DNA of 64,000 bases, taken from Gnetum montanum (lineage: Eukaryota; Streptophyta; Gnetopsida; Gnetales; Gnetaceae). The DNA lies in NCBI GenBank assembly GCA_015680685.1, contig MNCI01016606.1:5868-69867 (forward strand). Direction: 5' to 3'. The position numbers and the translations under genes are program-made. Shown in pieces: positions 33,601 through 45,948 of the stretch; the first letter of the stretch is position 1; the number at the start of each line of letters is the position of its first letter. The notes beneath the pieces were generated by a model. That model was not told where the DNA came from. It ran no database searches and saw only the letters and a list, made by a program, of their open reading frames with translations.

Positions 33601-33613
33601 GGCATTGATACCA
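33601..33613 (-). promoter_or_regulatory. Primer binding site of element F (initiator Met type)
   Basis: Minus-strand TGGTATCAATGCC matches the common TGGTATCAGAGCC initiator-Met primer site with two differences. It lies about 9 bp inside the LTR end. Confidence 0.8.
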
Positions 33614-33622
33614 TTGGTGGAT

Positions 33623-34800
33623 TGTTGAACTGAGAAGGGAGGGGCAAGAAGGGGATGAATAAGATTAATGTGGTTCCCCAACTTGGGTAGTTCACACTTA
33701 GAGGGTAGATCATAAGCACATGTCCAAAATTTTTTACTTTCAAATGTGGTTTGAAGGGTCCACAACCTGTACAATCTTCAAGCCTTGCTTTGAAGTGTCG
33801 TGCTACAACACCAACCACTCCATCCCACAAGGTCTCATAAGGCTTGGAATGTTGTGTCCAAGCTTCCACAACCTTTACAATCTTGAGCTCTACTTTGGAG
33901 TGTTGTGTCACAATACCAATCACTTAATCTTGCAGGATCTTAACAAGCTTAAGTAAGATGCCTTTTTGCAAGAAGCACATCAACCTCCCAGGCAATGAGA
34001 AAGAACAATTGCAAGGGATAAATGGAACTTAGTTTGCTAATGCATTTTGAGGTATAGCACACTTTAAAATGAATAAATGATGCTACAATGAAAAGAAATA
34101 AAGATCACAATGATTAACAAAATGGTTATACAATGATTACACATAAGATTGCACATTTCCCAATGCATATGATGTTTTCTTATAGTTGTCATGTTTCTAA
34201 ATCCATCTTGGGACTCCTGTAACAACTAAGTAACACTCACTAATGATCATGGAAGTTGTCTTCTTTGTGTCTAAGACATATTTTTGTATTTGCCCTCAAT
34301 TCTGTGAAGAATATCTATCTAGGAAAGATGTCTTTCTAAAATCTCTATTCTAGGAAGACATCTTTGTCTAATGGAAGATGTCTATCTGAAATTAACCTAC
34401 ATTTTGTGAAGACATATTTGCTTGATGGAAGACACCTTTGCCTAAGAAAAGACATCTGGTGTTTCTAGAAGACATATTTACCTATGCATCTTCCAATTCT
34501 TCCGAGACATCTATTGTTTCTCAAAGATGTCTTCTTCAACCTTTCTTTGCATGATGAATTCATTGTTCCTTGTCCACAAACTTGATCTTTCACATGCTTC
34601 AATGATGATAGCATTCTTTAAATTCTTTTCTTTTAAGCTTGTCTTTTGTGCATGAACTCTTGAGACCTTGTGGATGACTTTCTCCATTTTTTTATACCAA
34701 TGTGTTCCTTGTCATCTCATCTTGGTCCTACAACCACAAAAATCACACACACATCCTTTGTGTCCATTTTACTTAACATTTTGACATACCAAAAGGTCCA
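33623..34800 (-). repeat. 5' LTR of element F (1178 bp)
   Basis: Plus-strand TGTTGAACTGAG to ..AAAAGGTCCA. Carries a minus-strand TATA-like TATAAAAAAA (34686-34696) and the second AAGATGTCTT array (34250-34540). Confidence 0.85.
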
Positions 34801-35340
34801 TATGCTCAACATGAAAAATTTTTATAGGCCACTCTTCCTAAAAGTTGGTGTATGAAAAGTTACCTAAACTCCTAATTCAAACTAAACTCTTTACTCTTAC
34901 AAATACATATGACCTTAACCTAGACATCAACCAAGCACAAAAATAAAGATTGATGGCATTCCTTGTGATAGATGAAAATCGAATGATAGCTCTTATAAGG
35001 TATATACCAAGTAACAACATAATTCTTGAATATGAAGGGTTTAATTTAAATGAGAAGATAAGTTTCTTTATTGGAATCCCATATATGTATCTTAAAGAAA
35101 TAAGTTCTAGACATTGTGGGAAGAACCATAGATTGTACACTCAATTTTTTCTTCGAGGGATATGATCATTTTCCATTAAATAAACCCTCAAAAGCACATT
35201 CTAGTTAACATCTAACAACTAAAACCCTATAAAGACTTCCAAGTAACCAAATACAACCACAACACCTTAACATAAGGTCAAGCTTGCTCCATTTTTCAAA
35301 TCTTCTCCTTTCAACTTAGTCATGAGGAAGAAGATCATCT
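34801..35340 (+). pseudogene. Element E: end of integrase/pol after F
   Basis: Resumes with a decayed match to the YSPYELVYRKLP block of D and continues with the C-terminal integrase region (..YWNPIYVS..RNKF..LWEEP..IVHSIF), corresponding to D about 63490-64000, including the shared TTGCTCCAT..TCTTC..CCTTTC..CTTAGTC stretch (about 35285-35322) that also marks the end of the window. Many stops. Confidence 0.75.
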
Positions 35341-37330
35341 ACCATAATACCCTAAGAGGATGAAAAAAAATTTCTTCTTTTTTATTTTACATCATTTTTA
35401 TATGTTTTTAATTTTCTTTACCTTTTGATATATATATATATATATTACTTTTACTTTTATTCTTATTTGACTTTATTTGAACTTTATATTTCTTTTTCCT
35501 TCTTTTATTATGATATCCAATTTTATTTCATCATTGTTATGAATTTTGATTATCACTAAATGCATTAATCGAGATTGTAACTATCTATATAGGTCAACTT
35601 TGTCTTTCGATTAAGCTCTCTACTATCAAGTTATCAATTTTTCAATGGCACTAGGCAATAAGCTCACAACATCCACACATTCCATTTGTCTCATAGGGAG
35701 GTTTGTATCATGATAGCACAATGATTCTTCCATACTAAAATTAGAATGTAACATGTTATCCTGTTATCCAATGAACTGGGAAAGGACCAAGTAGGTATAG
35801 AAAAGGATATGACCTCAAGAAGATTTATTGAGTTTTGTTCTTGACTTCCTTCTTGAGTTCCCTGACTCCTCATGGAACATATCATCACTTCTCTTGTAAT
35901 CTAGAAAAGAAATTATATCTTTGTAAAGTGTGATTCCCTTCCAAAAATAAAAACTATACAATAAAAACACACCTCTCTAAATATCTCTTAGGATACAAGC
36001 ATTGGTTATAGGACTAGAAAGACATGTTAGCTATGCTTAAAGGCATCCCTCTAACTAGGGATCAAATTTCTTTGTCAAATATCTCTAACTATTTTCTTCT
36101 TCTCTTTTCTTCTTTTACTAGAATGATGAGCATTCTCAATGATTTTTGTAGACTCATGGTTGTTGCAAAGGAGAAACACATCAATGTGAGACCACTACTA
36201 ATGATATGGACTTGGTCTAGACTTAGAACAGGCTAGTATCTAGATCACCCTAATCATGCATTTCACAAAGAATCTCTTGCGGCTATGATCCAAGATATCT
36301 TCTCTCGATCTCTCTTTCTTGATCATTCTAACACTCCACTCTATCACCTTACCACCCTATATCATGATCATCTACTAATTTTCATTTTGTAGACTACATG
36401 ATCCTAAGACAATTTCTTATAAGTGTATGTTATTTAACCTGAATTACCATTCATCATCTAAGGTGTCTAAAGACTTCTTATGATAGATTTATGCAAGGGG
36501 ATTTTTAGGCATCAACCTACTTTATGAAGGATAAACTTGCATACCTTTTGGTTTCCTTTAGTTTAAACCCCATAATCATAGGCCTTGATTTATTTGTTAA
36601 CAATCTTGATAACCTACATCACCTAATTTTATGTTATTTTATTTTAAGAATCATCTTCTATTTTCCCATTTCACATGTTCACTTTACTCCAATATATGAA
36701 CAAGAACCTCATAAGACATTGTTGCCTTGATTTTCCAACTCTCCAAAATGCCCTCAGAATTTTAATTTGAATAAGTATTGTAAATGGTTGCATCAACACA
36801 TACCTATTGACACAATCTAATCCTTCAATGCATCTCTATCGACACGTCTGTTGACATATCACAAAAATACTATAAATGTGCATGAAAATTATTTATTTTT
36901 TCACATGTAGCCTCAAATGCCAAGGGATATTTTGCAATTTTTCAAATCCCAAAAACCTTTCCAAAGCCATAATTTCCTCACCACTTACCTATTTTCATTC
37001 ATTTTTAATCCTTGCACATTTAAAGAGATGCTTAACATTATGGGGGCATCAATTCAAGCTTTGGCAAGTAATTTTCTAACATCCTGCATATTAGGTATTA
37101 AAAGAATATCAAATAATGATCTCAAAATCTAATATTGATAATCAACCTTTCTTGAAGTGAAACTAAAATAATAATAATATATTCTCATAACACTTGTAAT
37201 CACTAAAAAGGGCCTAATGATAAAAATTTTAAAATTTTCCACCAAATTTAACTTGATTAAATGATTGAAAGGTATTTAGACTTAAGATGATAAATTGAAC
37301 ACGACTAATATAATATTAATTTTATGATTG
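35341..37330. other. A/T-rich untranslated tail of element E
   Basis: No domain was recognised. It contains a short (TA)n run at about 35430-35446 and scattered short frames. By position it is the region between integrase and a third reading frame. Confidence 0.5.
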
Positions 37331-37332
37331 TA

Positions 37333-38640
37333 GATGGCACCAAAATGAGAATTGCAAGTAGAATGTCCATCGTAGCCTAGGGAGAAGTAGCCTCAAGGAG
37401 GAAAAGAATAATAGCAACAACAAAAACAACAACATCAACCCCAAGAATAAGTCATTGAGATGGCTCATGCTACTAGGCCCTTGAAAGAAGAGCCTGACAT
37501 GGAATTTATCCACTAGATTTTCATCACAAAAACTAAGCAAGCCAAGTAGGATGAGATCATAAGATCTTGACCCAACCTAGAATTTACAATCACCAAATCC
37601 TACCTTGAAAAGATCAAAAGTAAGGAAGTTTAGAGCTTGATACTTTAAGAGTTGAACTTTAGCACTTTTCTAGAGTTAGCACTAGAGGAGGTTAAGACCT
37701 AGTTGTAGAGGTCTTCACTATGATATATTCACTTCACCAATGGGGAATAGTACATTGGAGAGACCTATCTCTTATGAAACAACCATCAAGGAGATGCCAT
37801 AGTCAAAATCAAGGATGTAATCATCTCCTATTCAGTTAAGGCCTTAGTAGAAGCCATCAGGTTGCCTAATACTAAGACAAATAATAGAGATGTCCATCCA
37901 AGAAGAACTTGAGGTAAATAGAGAATTGATACAATAGTGCTATGGAGTGGACCACAAGGAGTATGAGGGACTTACAAAAGAAAAGAAATTCTACTTCAAA
38001 ATGATGATCTATTACCTTAATCCCATGGTGAGACTAAGCAAAATGATCATCTTCTTTATAAGGGCATGTGTAGCTCTAAGTGGGAAGTTTGAGATCAACC
38101 TTCCCAAACTCATCTTCCTAGAAACCAAAAAGTGATAACTCTATTAAATAGGATGCATAACCTACTATGCCAATGATATTGTTCACAAGGCTCTTGCCAT
38201 ATCACAGTAGGAGATGATGAAGGATAAATGTTTTTGCCAAGATTCAAGAAGAAGAAGTGCCACCTCCACCACTGCCTATACATTGAAGATGACTCTTGAA
38301 ATTATAGTAGCTATTGAACATCTAATGAAGCTCAAGAAATAGTAGCTATAATAACATGCCTCCAAATATGATGGTGAATCCTTACTGTAATATTCAACCA
38401 TAAGCCATCTCAATGAAATGGTGAGGATCATTAGCTAGCTCATGAACTAATAAGATCCAATATTCTCTACATGAAGGGACCATGCTTCTATTCATGCCAA
38501 CTTCAATGTCAAAGAAGTTACTATTTTAATTCTAGGATAATCATTTCTTGAAATATCTAGGAATGTACCATCCTTTCCTATCATGCTAAAGGAGGGGAAA
38601 GAAGCAACAATCCTACTTATGTGACATAAGATCTAGGATA
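37333..38640 (+). pseudogene. Decayed third reading frame of E, resembling the plant transposon-protein domain
   Basis: Readable with many stops from ATG at 37333 (MAPK). A Gln/Lys-rich start is followed by a block with NGE-YIGETYLL and AVK-LVEAIRLPNT, then an uninterrupted piece at 37947-38135 (DHKEYEGLTKEKKFYF..LNPMVRLSKM..IRACVALSGKFEINLPKLIF). This layout is like the 'putative plant transposon protein' domain found as an extra frame in plant gypsy elements. Its position, after integrase and before an LTR on the sense strand, is where Athila elements carry an extra frame. The match is from pattern memory only; an unrelated gag-like frame is possible. Confidence 0.4.
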
Positions 38641-39174
38641 CTATAATAGAGATGATTATAGATAGAATAGAAGAATCCTTAAGTGCTTCTATGAGACCTA
38701 TTTATAATGTTTCTATTATGAAAAATTCCTAAATATCTTTAGGAACCAAGAGCAAACGAATGAATGCAACACAACATGAAGAAGTGCTAAAGTGATTAGT
38801 TAGAATTGGATAACCAATTTCAAAGATCTTCAATCTTTTAGAAGATATTTTAGTCATATAGTCATAGTTTCTTGAGATAAGGGATAAGATTATCACTCAT
38901 CCATAGCTCAAGGAGAATACCAGCAACAATTAATAGTTGGTAGTGGAGTTTGTGGAACATAGAGCACACTCGTCGAATCCATCCATTCTCAGGCCTAAGC
39001 TTATAAGCGATGAATCCTTTTAACATTTTCAATGAAAAATCTTGGAGGCTAAGCATGCAAAAGAAATGATGATATTTAATGCATCATTATTAGAAGCAAT
39101 AATAAATTCTTCCAATCATGACCTTCAATAGATATGCAATAAAAATCTTATGCTGACCCAAGAAAATCACAACT
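38641..39174. other. Spacer before the E/D LTR
   Basis: No gene recognised. A purine-rich AAAGGAGGGGAAAGAAG just upstream (about 38588-38605) could be a polypurine tract, but it is far from the proposed LTR start, so I do not assign it. Confidence 0.4.
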
Positions 39175-40126
39175 TGTGAAAGGACCAAATGGTAAAATAC
39201 ATCCATCAGTGATGAAGTGTCAATTGATCGATGCGTTTACTAGGCTACATATATAAGACTCCATATATGTGTCCATGTCAATGCGGCCTCGTATACCCAG
39301 CCTCATCGACACATCCTTCTATGCATCGATGTGGTCCCATTTACGTGGCACCTATTTTGGCCTATAAATAAGAGGGCCTTCTGCCTCACTTAGGTACCAT
39401 TTTGTCAATTGTAGTGAAGCTCTTGTAGTTTGTTCCCGTGAGAGATAGAATATTTTCCAAGTGCCCACAATAGGTGTAAGAAAGCTGTCGGGCTCTTTAT
39501 TCGAGCGCTAATGTATTTGAGCCCATTGGCATGAATGGTAATAAAGACAAGCTTTCAAGAATTCCTTGCAGAATTTGGACTTACTTATTTAATGCATTTA
39601 ATAGTTTAAATATTTCTATGATTTAATAGTTCTTAAGTTTATCTTATTATTATTTTAATTGCTATTGCTCATTTATAGTTCATAGAAACCATAAGTACAA
39701 CCATCTCGAACGTAAATCCAATGCCTGGTAACCCAGTGATGCTTAACATCTGGTAACCCAGTAGTGGTTAGGGAATGCTCAGGATGTGCCCAGAAGATGG
39801 GATTAGATATTTATGCTAGGAATAGTTAAGAGAAAGATTAGGATAATTATAGATTAGATAATATTTCATTCCTTACTTTCCATACCTTAATTAGACACCA
39901 AAAGATAAAGTAAAAAGCCATAAAAATCAGTTGCCTCAATCTCACTTAACCATTGCCATTAGAACATCACAAGTGAGGTTGGGAGGATAATGATCATTCT
40001 AACCAAGGGTTTGCTAGTTAAGGTCTAGTGTATGCAAAGTGCTTACAATCTACGGAATTTGACCGAGTCACGTGTGAACGCCAGTGATTCGTATGGTTGG
40101 GCGTAGGGGTATCTAGCCGCTCATCA
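39175..40126 (+). repeat. LTR of the Athila-like elements: 5' LTR of D, possibly also 3' LTR of E
   Basis: Inferred from a plus-strand TATA box (CCTATAAATAAGAGG, 39361-39375) and from a primer site directly after 40126. The start TGTGAA at 39175 is a guess; the end near TCATCA is set by the primer site. No second LTR copy was seen between E integrase and this point, so E and D may share it. The 3' LTR of D is beyond the window, so LTR identity cannot be tested here. Confidence 0.6.
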
Positions 40127-40127
40127 T

Positions 40128-40145
40128 TGGTGCTATTGCCAAGAA
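40128..40145 (+). promoter_or_regulatory. Primer binding site of element D, tRNA-Asp type with transitions
   Basis: TGGTGCTATTGCCAAGAA aligns to the classic Athila/Tat site TGGCGCCGTTGCCGGGGA with only C-to-T and G-to-A changes, as expected from deamination of methylated DNA. It follows the LTR by 1-2 bp. Confidence 0.75.
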
Positions 40146-40270
40146 TTGCTAGTCTCACATGTGCCAATTAACCTTAGCAAACTTATTATTCACATCATTG
40201 GAATGGACCCAGGATAGTAACATTTATGCACGCTAGGCAGATTAAGAAAAAGGTAGAGTACACCGATTAA

Positions 40271-42640
40271 ATGGATCTTCTAATATCCAATATGTCTTTT
40301 TCTCATAGGAGAGATGGATCCAACCCACTGGTGCCACAAGAATGTCGGGTGGTATACAAGCATCCAGACGAATATGTCCCCAACTTCACCTTCATCCTAC
40401 ATCAGGATGAACATTCGTGATGGCAAGACATGAAAGGCAACATCATACTACCACCTAACTGATCGACTCTTGGAATGTTGTTTCATAACCTTGCCAAACT
40501 AGGCATTTAGGATCCTGGTGTGGAGTACATCATGGAGGACCATGACTACTAAGACTATCATCCCACTGAGGCCCAATGGATATGAGATCAGCAGCAGGCA
40601 GAATGGTTCGAACACATGAAGGGGAAACATTTCAGAAACCCCTTATTCTTGCAAGGGCTTCAGGACGATGGGGAGCCTATCTTTCATTATTCCCATTTGG
40701 TTGAACTTCATTTGGGACATAAATTCATCTAGTCCATCATCCAGAACAAGCAAGCAAGTGATCGGGACCCCCAGGATGATGGAGGGTCATGTGGAAAAGG
40801 TCATAACACAAGCAAGGATGGGCAAGAAGATCGTGATCATTGTCAGAGTAGAGGTGGAGATCACCACCAGGGTGGTGATAATCCCTCTCCCTCTTCTCCA
40901 TCCTCTCACTCCCCACTACCTTCATCCAGTTCAGACTCTAATCATAACCATGGTAGAAAGGAGTGAGGTGGTGGTGGTTGCAAGGACCAAAGAGAACGGT
41001 GTGAGGAAGCGCATGACCAATCATGCAAGCCTCACCATCATGAAAGTAGGGGCAGTTGAAATCATCATAGACACCGTGGTGCTCAGTAGGACTATGACTC
41101 AGATGAACCATTATTGGCTACTCGAAGCATGTTCCATATCACCAAGGTAGTTCAGATCCCTAGTAGGCACTTGAAGGATAACTAGATCAAATGCATTGAT
41201 ATGAAAAACATCCCCAAATTTGAAGGGGGATACAATTGTGATCTGTAAAATTACTTGCAAGCATTCCATGATGCTTGCATCCTACAGAATATTGATAATG
41301 ATTGGAAAAATCTTAAGTGTTTCCCTCTCATAATCATTAAGGAAGCAGAAAGTTGGTACCAGTCTTTGGAATCAGAATCAATCAAAAGATGGAGTATGAT
41401 GCTTGAGATCTTCAATGAAAAATATCAGACCTAATCCAAAGTGGTGAATCTGAGATGTAAAATCCAAGGGTGGAAGCAAGGTAATCATTAACCCTTGGAT
41501 GCTGCCATGAGTAGGTACTATTCATTATTACCTCAATGTCCTGCTCATGGCTACTCTCAGCGGGCACAACTTTGCCATATCATTGATGGGCTCCACTTTG
41601 AAACAAGAAAGACCCTTGGCATTTACTCCTAGGGATGATTATCAGAACTAAGGGTGCCTCAACTATAGTGCCTCATTGAGCAAGTGGCCAAAGAAGAGAG
41701 GGAACTTAGAAAGAAGGAGAGTACAAAATAGTTTAATCGAGATCCTTCCATCAGAAAGAGGAAACTCTGGTTTTGCAAAGATGAGGAGGAATCACCACTG
41801 GAAGCAATGGTGAACCTAAAAACCTTGCCTTTACAAAAGTTTGCATCTGAAATATTGGCAAAGGTTGACAAGATGTGGGACTCTTTAGACAAAAAATTTC
41901 CAAAGTGTGCTGAAAATTGCACAAGAGTCCAAAGAACAAGGTAATGATCATGATCGACATAGGAAGAAGGAAGCTGAACGTGCCCAACATAAGGGTAAGG
42001 GCAAAGTTGCTATAGCAAAATAGGTTGTAGACTCTAATATAGAGGAAGACAATGAATGTGACATCTATCAATACAAACATCCTAAGGGGTGTTGTCTTGT
42101 GATGTCACATCTTCAAGAGTCTAGGATGTACGCTTTGAATCCTCGCTTGGCAAGGAGGAAAACACCTTGAAGGTTGCCTTACCCACAAGGCAACCTAAGG
42201 CAGTTCCACCAATAGCAAGGGTATTATCCAAGTGGAGTACCACCGCAGCCTTATGAATACATCTAGCAGTGGCAGCAACCACAAGCGTGGGAAATGCCAC
42301 CTCCAAGGTAGCAGTACGCTTACCGACAGCTAGATCCCTATGGGTACTATGTTTAGCAACTAGTCTCTCCACGAGACTCTTCCAATCACATCACATTTCA
42401 AAATTATTACCATCCCCTAGAATATTTCTAACCACAATCTCCATCACCTAGGGGGGAAAACCCACATCTTTACTATCTTCCATCACCTTCTCCTGTCACT
42501 CCTTCTCCACAACATCCCACTTAGCCACCACCTACCCCACCCATGCAGGGGGAGATACCATCACAGCCACAACAAAGAAATACTATGAGGGCTATCAACC
42601 TACAACCGGCACCTCAGCCAAGTGGACTGGAACCCAAACC
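40271..42640 (+). pseudogene. gag: Element D gag
   Basis: ATG at 40271 or the in-frame ATG at 40292 (MSFSHRRDG). An N-terminal region is followed by a Ser/His/Asp-rich stretch (about 40780-41100), then a Retrotrans_gag-type domain (about 41200-41600: IPKFEGGYN, FHDACIL, EAESWYQSL, KRWSMM..FNEKYQ). Next come a Lys/Glu-rich part and a Pro/Gln/Tyr-rich tail. Stops and shifts are frequent. A longer open frame at 40668-41150 lies in a different frame and is a shadow. It would have formed the particle core of the Athila-like element. Confidence 0.78.
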
Positions 42641-44440
42641 ATGAAAATGTCCTTTCTTCTGACCCAAAAATCTGAACATACCCTCACATACACCTATGGC
42701 TAGTGCCTCTGAACTTCAAACCACCTCCATCGATCCACCACTCAAGTAGCCTTCAAACCAAACATCCTCCAACGTACAAATGATCATGCTCACGCATATA
42801 GTGATCGATTGGATAAAGGTAGGGCATCTTCCCCAGAAATTGATTGATCTGGGAAGGCCCCTCATCTATCTTCAGGTGGCAAGGAATGAGCCATGTAAAG
42901 CTCTTCTGGACTCAAAGTCAGGAGTCAATTTGATCTCACATGATATGTACAAGAACTAAAACCTGCCCCTCCTAAAGAAGAGCAACATTCGGCTCAAGTT
43001 GACAGATCAATCCATCACCGTTCCCTTGGGATTGGTGGAGGATATTGTGACCACTGTTTGTGGGTGGTTCTATCCTGCTGATGTCCTTGTCATTCGTGTG
43101 AATAATTGCAAGGGAAACTTTCCTATCATAATGGGAAGAGCCTAGATGAGCATGATGGATGTGAGACTAGGACTCTAAGATCTTTCCCTTGAAATCTCAA
43201 AGGAAAATCCTTTTGGAAAGATCAAGAAGAAGCACGTTCCATGCATCACATACAGTGACTCAGGGTGCAACTATGTGTAGTTGTTATGGTTTGCTAAGCG
43301 GACATCCATCCAAGCATGTAGTTAGTGTATCGAAGAATCACCAGTTCAATAGTGCCTATACGTAGTAGCCACAACTTAAGAAGGCACCCAGTGGTTGATA
43401 GCTAACCCTGCTAGTAGCACATTGTTCATGAAACCATTTGAGGAGCTTGTATGAGCCTATGTAGAAAGCATGGATGAAATGGAAGAGGTTCATCAACAAG
43501 TCTCCACTGTTGATGACCATGATAATTAGGGAAAGCTAAAAATCCCTGAAAGCTTCAAACAAGAGCCCCTGGAGCTCAAATCCTTATCAGCCCACTTAGA
43601 ATATGCATTTTTGCAAAATGGGAATCCAGTAATTATCAATGCCACCCTTGCTCCTGAATAGAAGAAAAAGTTGCTGAAGGTGGTGAGCAAATGGGATGCT
43701 GCATTTGTATGGTCATATCTTGAGTTCACTGGAGTTGATCCTAGGGTCTGCCAATATTAGATATATATTGACCCCTCCATGAAGCCATGGCATTAACCAC
43801 AAAGACGATTGAACCCCAAATTAAAGCAAGTTATCAAAGATGAAATAGAGAAATTGCTCAAAGCAGGTTCATCTATTTCATTGTCAATAGCAAATGGGTT
43901 AGCTCACTCATTATTGTGCTAAAGAAGGGTGGAACATGGAGGGTTTGTATAGATTTTCGATTGCTCAACATGGCTACCATCATGGATCACTTCCCACTCC
44001 CATTTGTGGACCAGGTGTTGGACACCATTGCGGGGCACCATTATTATAGCTTTTTGGATGGTTATAGTGGCTATAACCAAATCCAAATTGCATTATAGGA
44101 CTAGTCCAAAACAACTTTCACAAGTCCATGGGGGACTTTTGCATACAAGAAGATGTCTTTTGGCCTATGTAATGCACATACCACTTTCCAACACCTTGTG
44201 CTCAGCATCTTCCAGCAGCAAATTGGCAATGGGGTAGAAGTCTTCATGGATGACTTCTCCACCTATGGGGCCATGTTTGAGCAAGCTTTGGACCACCTTG
44301 AGTAAGTTCTAAAGAGGTTGTGTAGACACTAATATATGACTCAATTGGCAAAAAAGCCAGTTAATGGTCCAAGAAGGCATTGTGTTGGGGCATCATATCT
44401 CATAGACAGGGATTAGCATGGATCCTGAAAAGATCAAGGT
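42641..44440 (+). pseudogene. pol: Element D pol, first part: protease and RT up to the C insertion
   Basis: The protease block ALLDSKSGVNLIS (about 42897-42940) has Lys where the D-S/T-G motif needs Gly, and is followed by FPIIMGRA. The RT begins about 43780: WRVCIDFRLLNMAT, HFPLPFVDQVLDTI, SFLDGYSGYNQIQI, PFGL-like block, EVFMDDFSTYG (about 44238-44265). FMDD and the motif set are Athila-like. The frame stops at IKV at 44440, where C is inserted, and continues at 61968 with IQGIT. Stops and shifts are present, but fewer than in E. Confidence 0.88.
44436..44440 (+). repeat. Target-site duplication of element C, left copy (AAGGT)
   Basis: AAGGT matches AAGAT at 61968-61972 at 4 of 5 positions. 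Deleting C and one copy restores the host codons IKV-IQG. Confidence 0.88.
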
Positions 44441-45894
44441 TGTAACAACGGAAAACGTTGGTCACTGGAAATACCGAACGAAAGTCCGTGTACACAGTTC
44501 TAACCTCAGATCCGTGGGAGGACCGTGCTAGAGAGAAAAACAAATCTGAAGTGCCCTGAATGGTCTTGCCAATCAGACAAGGACTTATTTAATCAATAAA
44601 ATATTTTGTAGTAATTTTATGGCGAAATGAAGATTCTTTATAAAGCCATGCAATTTTTTTAATCCCAAAAGTAATTGAAGATAATGCAAACGATTTAGAT
44701 AAGATTACCAAATCCATCTAACTGAGATGCGGGAGATCAGATTTGGTAGATAATACGATCACAAGATCAGGGATTTAATTTATGAAAAAACAATATGTTT
44801 GATACAATGACTTCAGATGGGCTTTGGTTTGGACGAAGCATATGCCAGTAGCAAGAAAATTATGCAAAGATGAAACAAGCGAGGATCAATCTACCTTGAT
44901 CTAGCCAATCTAGGTGCAAGGAACTCAGACCTATGGGAGAATATCCAGTAGCCAGTTGTTTCTGATCAAGAATTCTTGTCAATCACCTCCGACATTCTCA
45001 CAATCGTTGATTCTCTTTTGCTCTCTTTCCAAACTTGAAAAGAAAAATTTTTGCCCCCTTGATCTTCGTCAACTAGAGCATTTATAAGGTCAGGGTCAGG
45101 AGAAAAATGCAGTTTAAATGACGTGTGTCCTGAACTCATAGAATTTCATTGACTTAATGTGTTGTTGTTAAAGCTTATGATGCTATGCTACGTAACGCGT
45201 CATAAACTACCCTTGTGTGAGCTTTGTCAACAGACTGTCCTTTGATTATGCTGTAATACGCCAGAGAGCGTATTGTGGCGTATGAACTACTGATGTCTGA
45301 ATTGTGCTTGTTGTTACTTGAATTATGATTCATTACACTAAATTATGCATCATAGCGTAATTTAGCATAAAATAACAAAACCGCAAAAGTTGAAGTGTTG
45401 TTTCCACACTTCCTCTATTTCTATCTTTCTCAGGGTTTTCACTACGCTACACTGTGAAAAGCAGCGTAATGGGCCCCTTAACCAGGAAAGAAAACTTGCT
45501 GAAATGCACGTCATGCTGCAGACTGTTGCTTAGGCCTTGAGAATTTTATTGGGCTATCTAAGTCTTGCATGTTTGCCATCCTTGATGCTACAGTGGACTA
45601 TCTTTGATATTACGCTGCACAATGCGATATTATGCTATGTAGCGTAATACAGCATAATTTGCCAAAAGTTAAGATTTTTTGAAACAGATAACTTGCGAAG
45701 TTGGAAGTTTTGCCACCGTGCATCCATCACTTTGCTCCATCCTCTAGAATTTGCTTGTGCTATGCTGCACAGTCGGGCGGGACAGACCTTCAACTGAAAA
45801 GGAACTTGCTGCGCCACACCTTGTTGTGACCCTTCACCTGAATCACTAGCCTTTTGCCAAACCACCGAGGCCTTGAAATTTTCATGGTGTTTCA
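44441..45894 (-). repeat. 3' LTR of element C (1454 bp)
   Basis: TGTAACAACGG to GTGTTTCA; direct repeat of 60516-61967. Minus-strand TATA box TTATAAATGC (about 45079-45089). The U3 contains palindromes of the type TTACGCTATGTAGCGTAA (about 45612-45655). Confidence 0.93.
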
Positions 45895-45948
45895 ATGGCC
45901 CCTCTTTGTTGATGTTTAGAGAACTTACCCAAAAGACATCAACAAAGA
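45881..45948. other. Polypurine tract and hairpin of element C
   Basis: Minus-strand AAAGAGGGGCCAT abuts the LTR. 45903-45917 (TCTTTGTTGATGTTT) pairs with 45934-45948 (AGACATCAACAAAGA), 14 of 15, around a 16-nt loop. The counterpart in B has GACGCTT/AAGCGTC in the stem, so base changes are largely compensated. Confidence 0.78.

Larger units (their letters stand above)
29034..34800 (-). mobile_element. Element F: copia-type LTR retrotransposon with gag only
   Basis: LTRs 29034-30289 and 33623-34800 bracket a 3.3-kb interior on the minus strand. An initiator-Met-type primer site (33601-33613), a copia-style gag and a polypurine tract beside the 3' LTR are present, but no protease, integrase, RT or RNase H. 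It splits E integrase: the frame before 29034 and after 34801 aligns with uninterrupted D at about 63460-63500. A clean 5-bp duplication is not visible (TATGG left, TATGC right at best). Confidence 0.85.

Noticed and set aside
35430-35446. (TA)n run as a possible origin or regulatory site
   Set aside because: A plain short microsatellite in A/T-rich decayed sequence.
40668-41150. 160-codon open frame in D
   Set aside because: Out of frame with the recognisable gag reading through the same stretch; low-complexity shadow.
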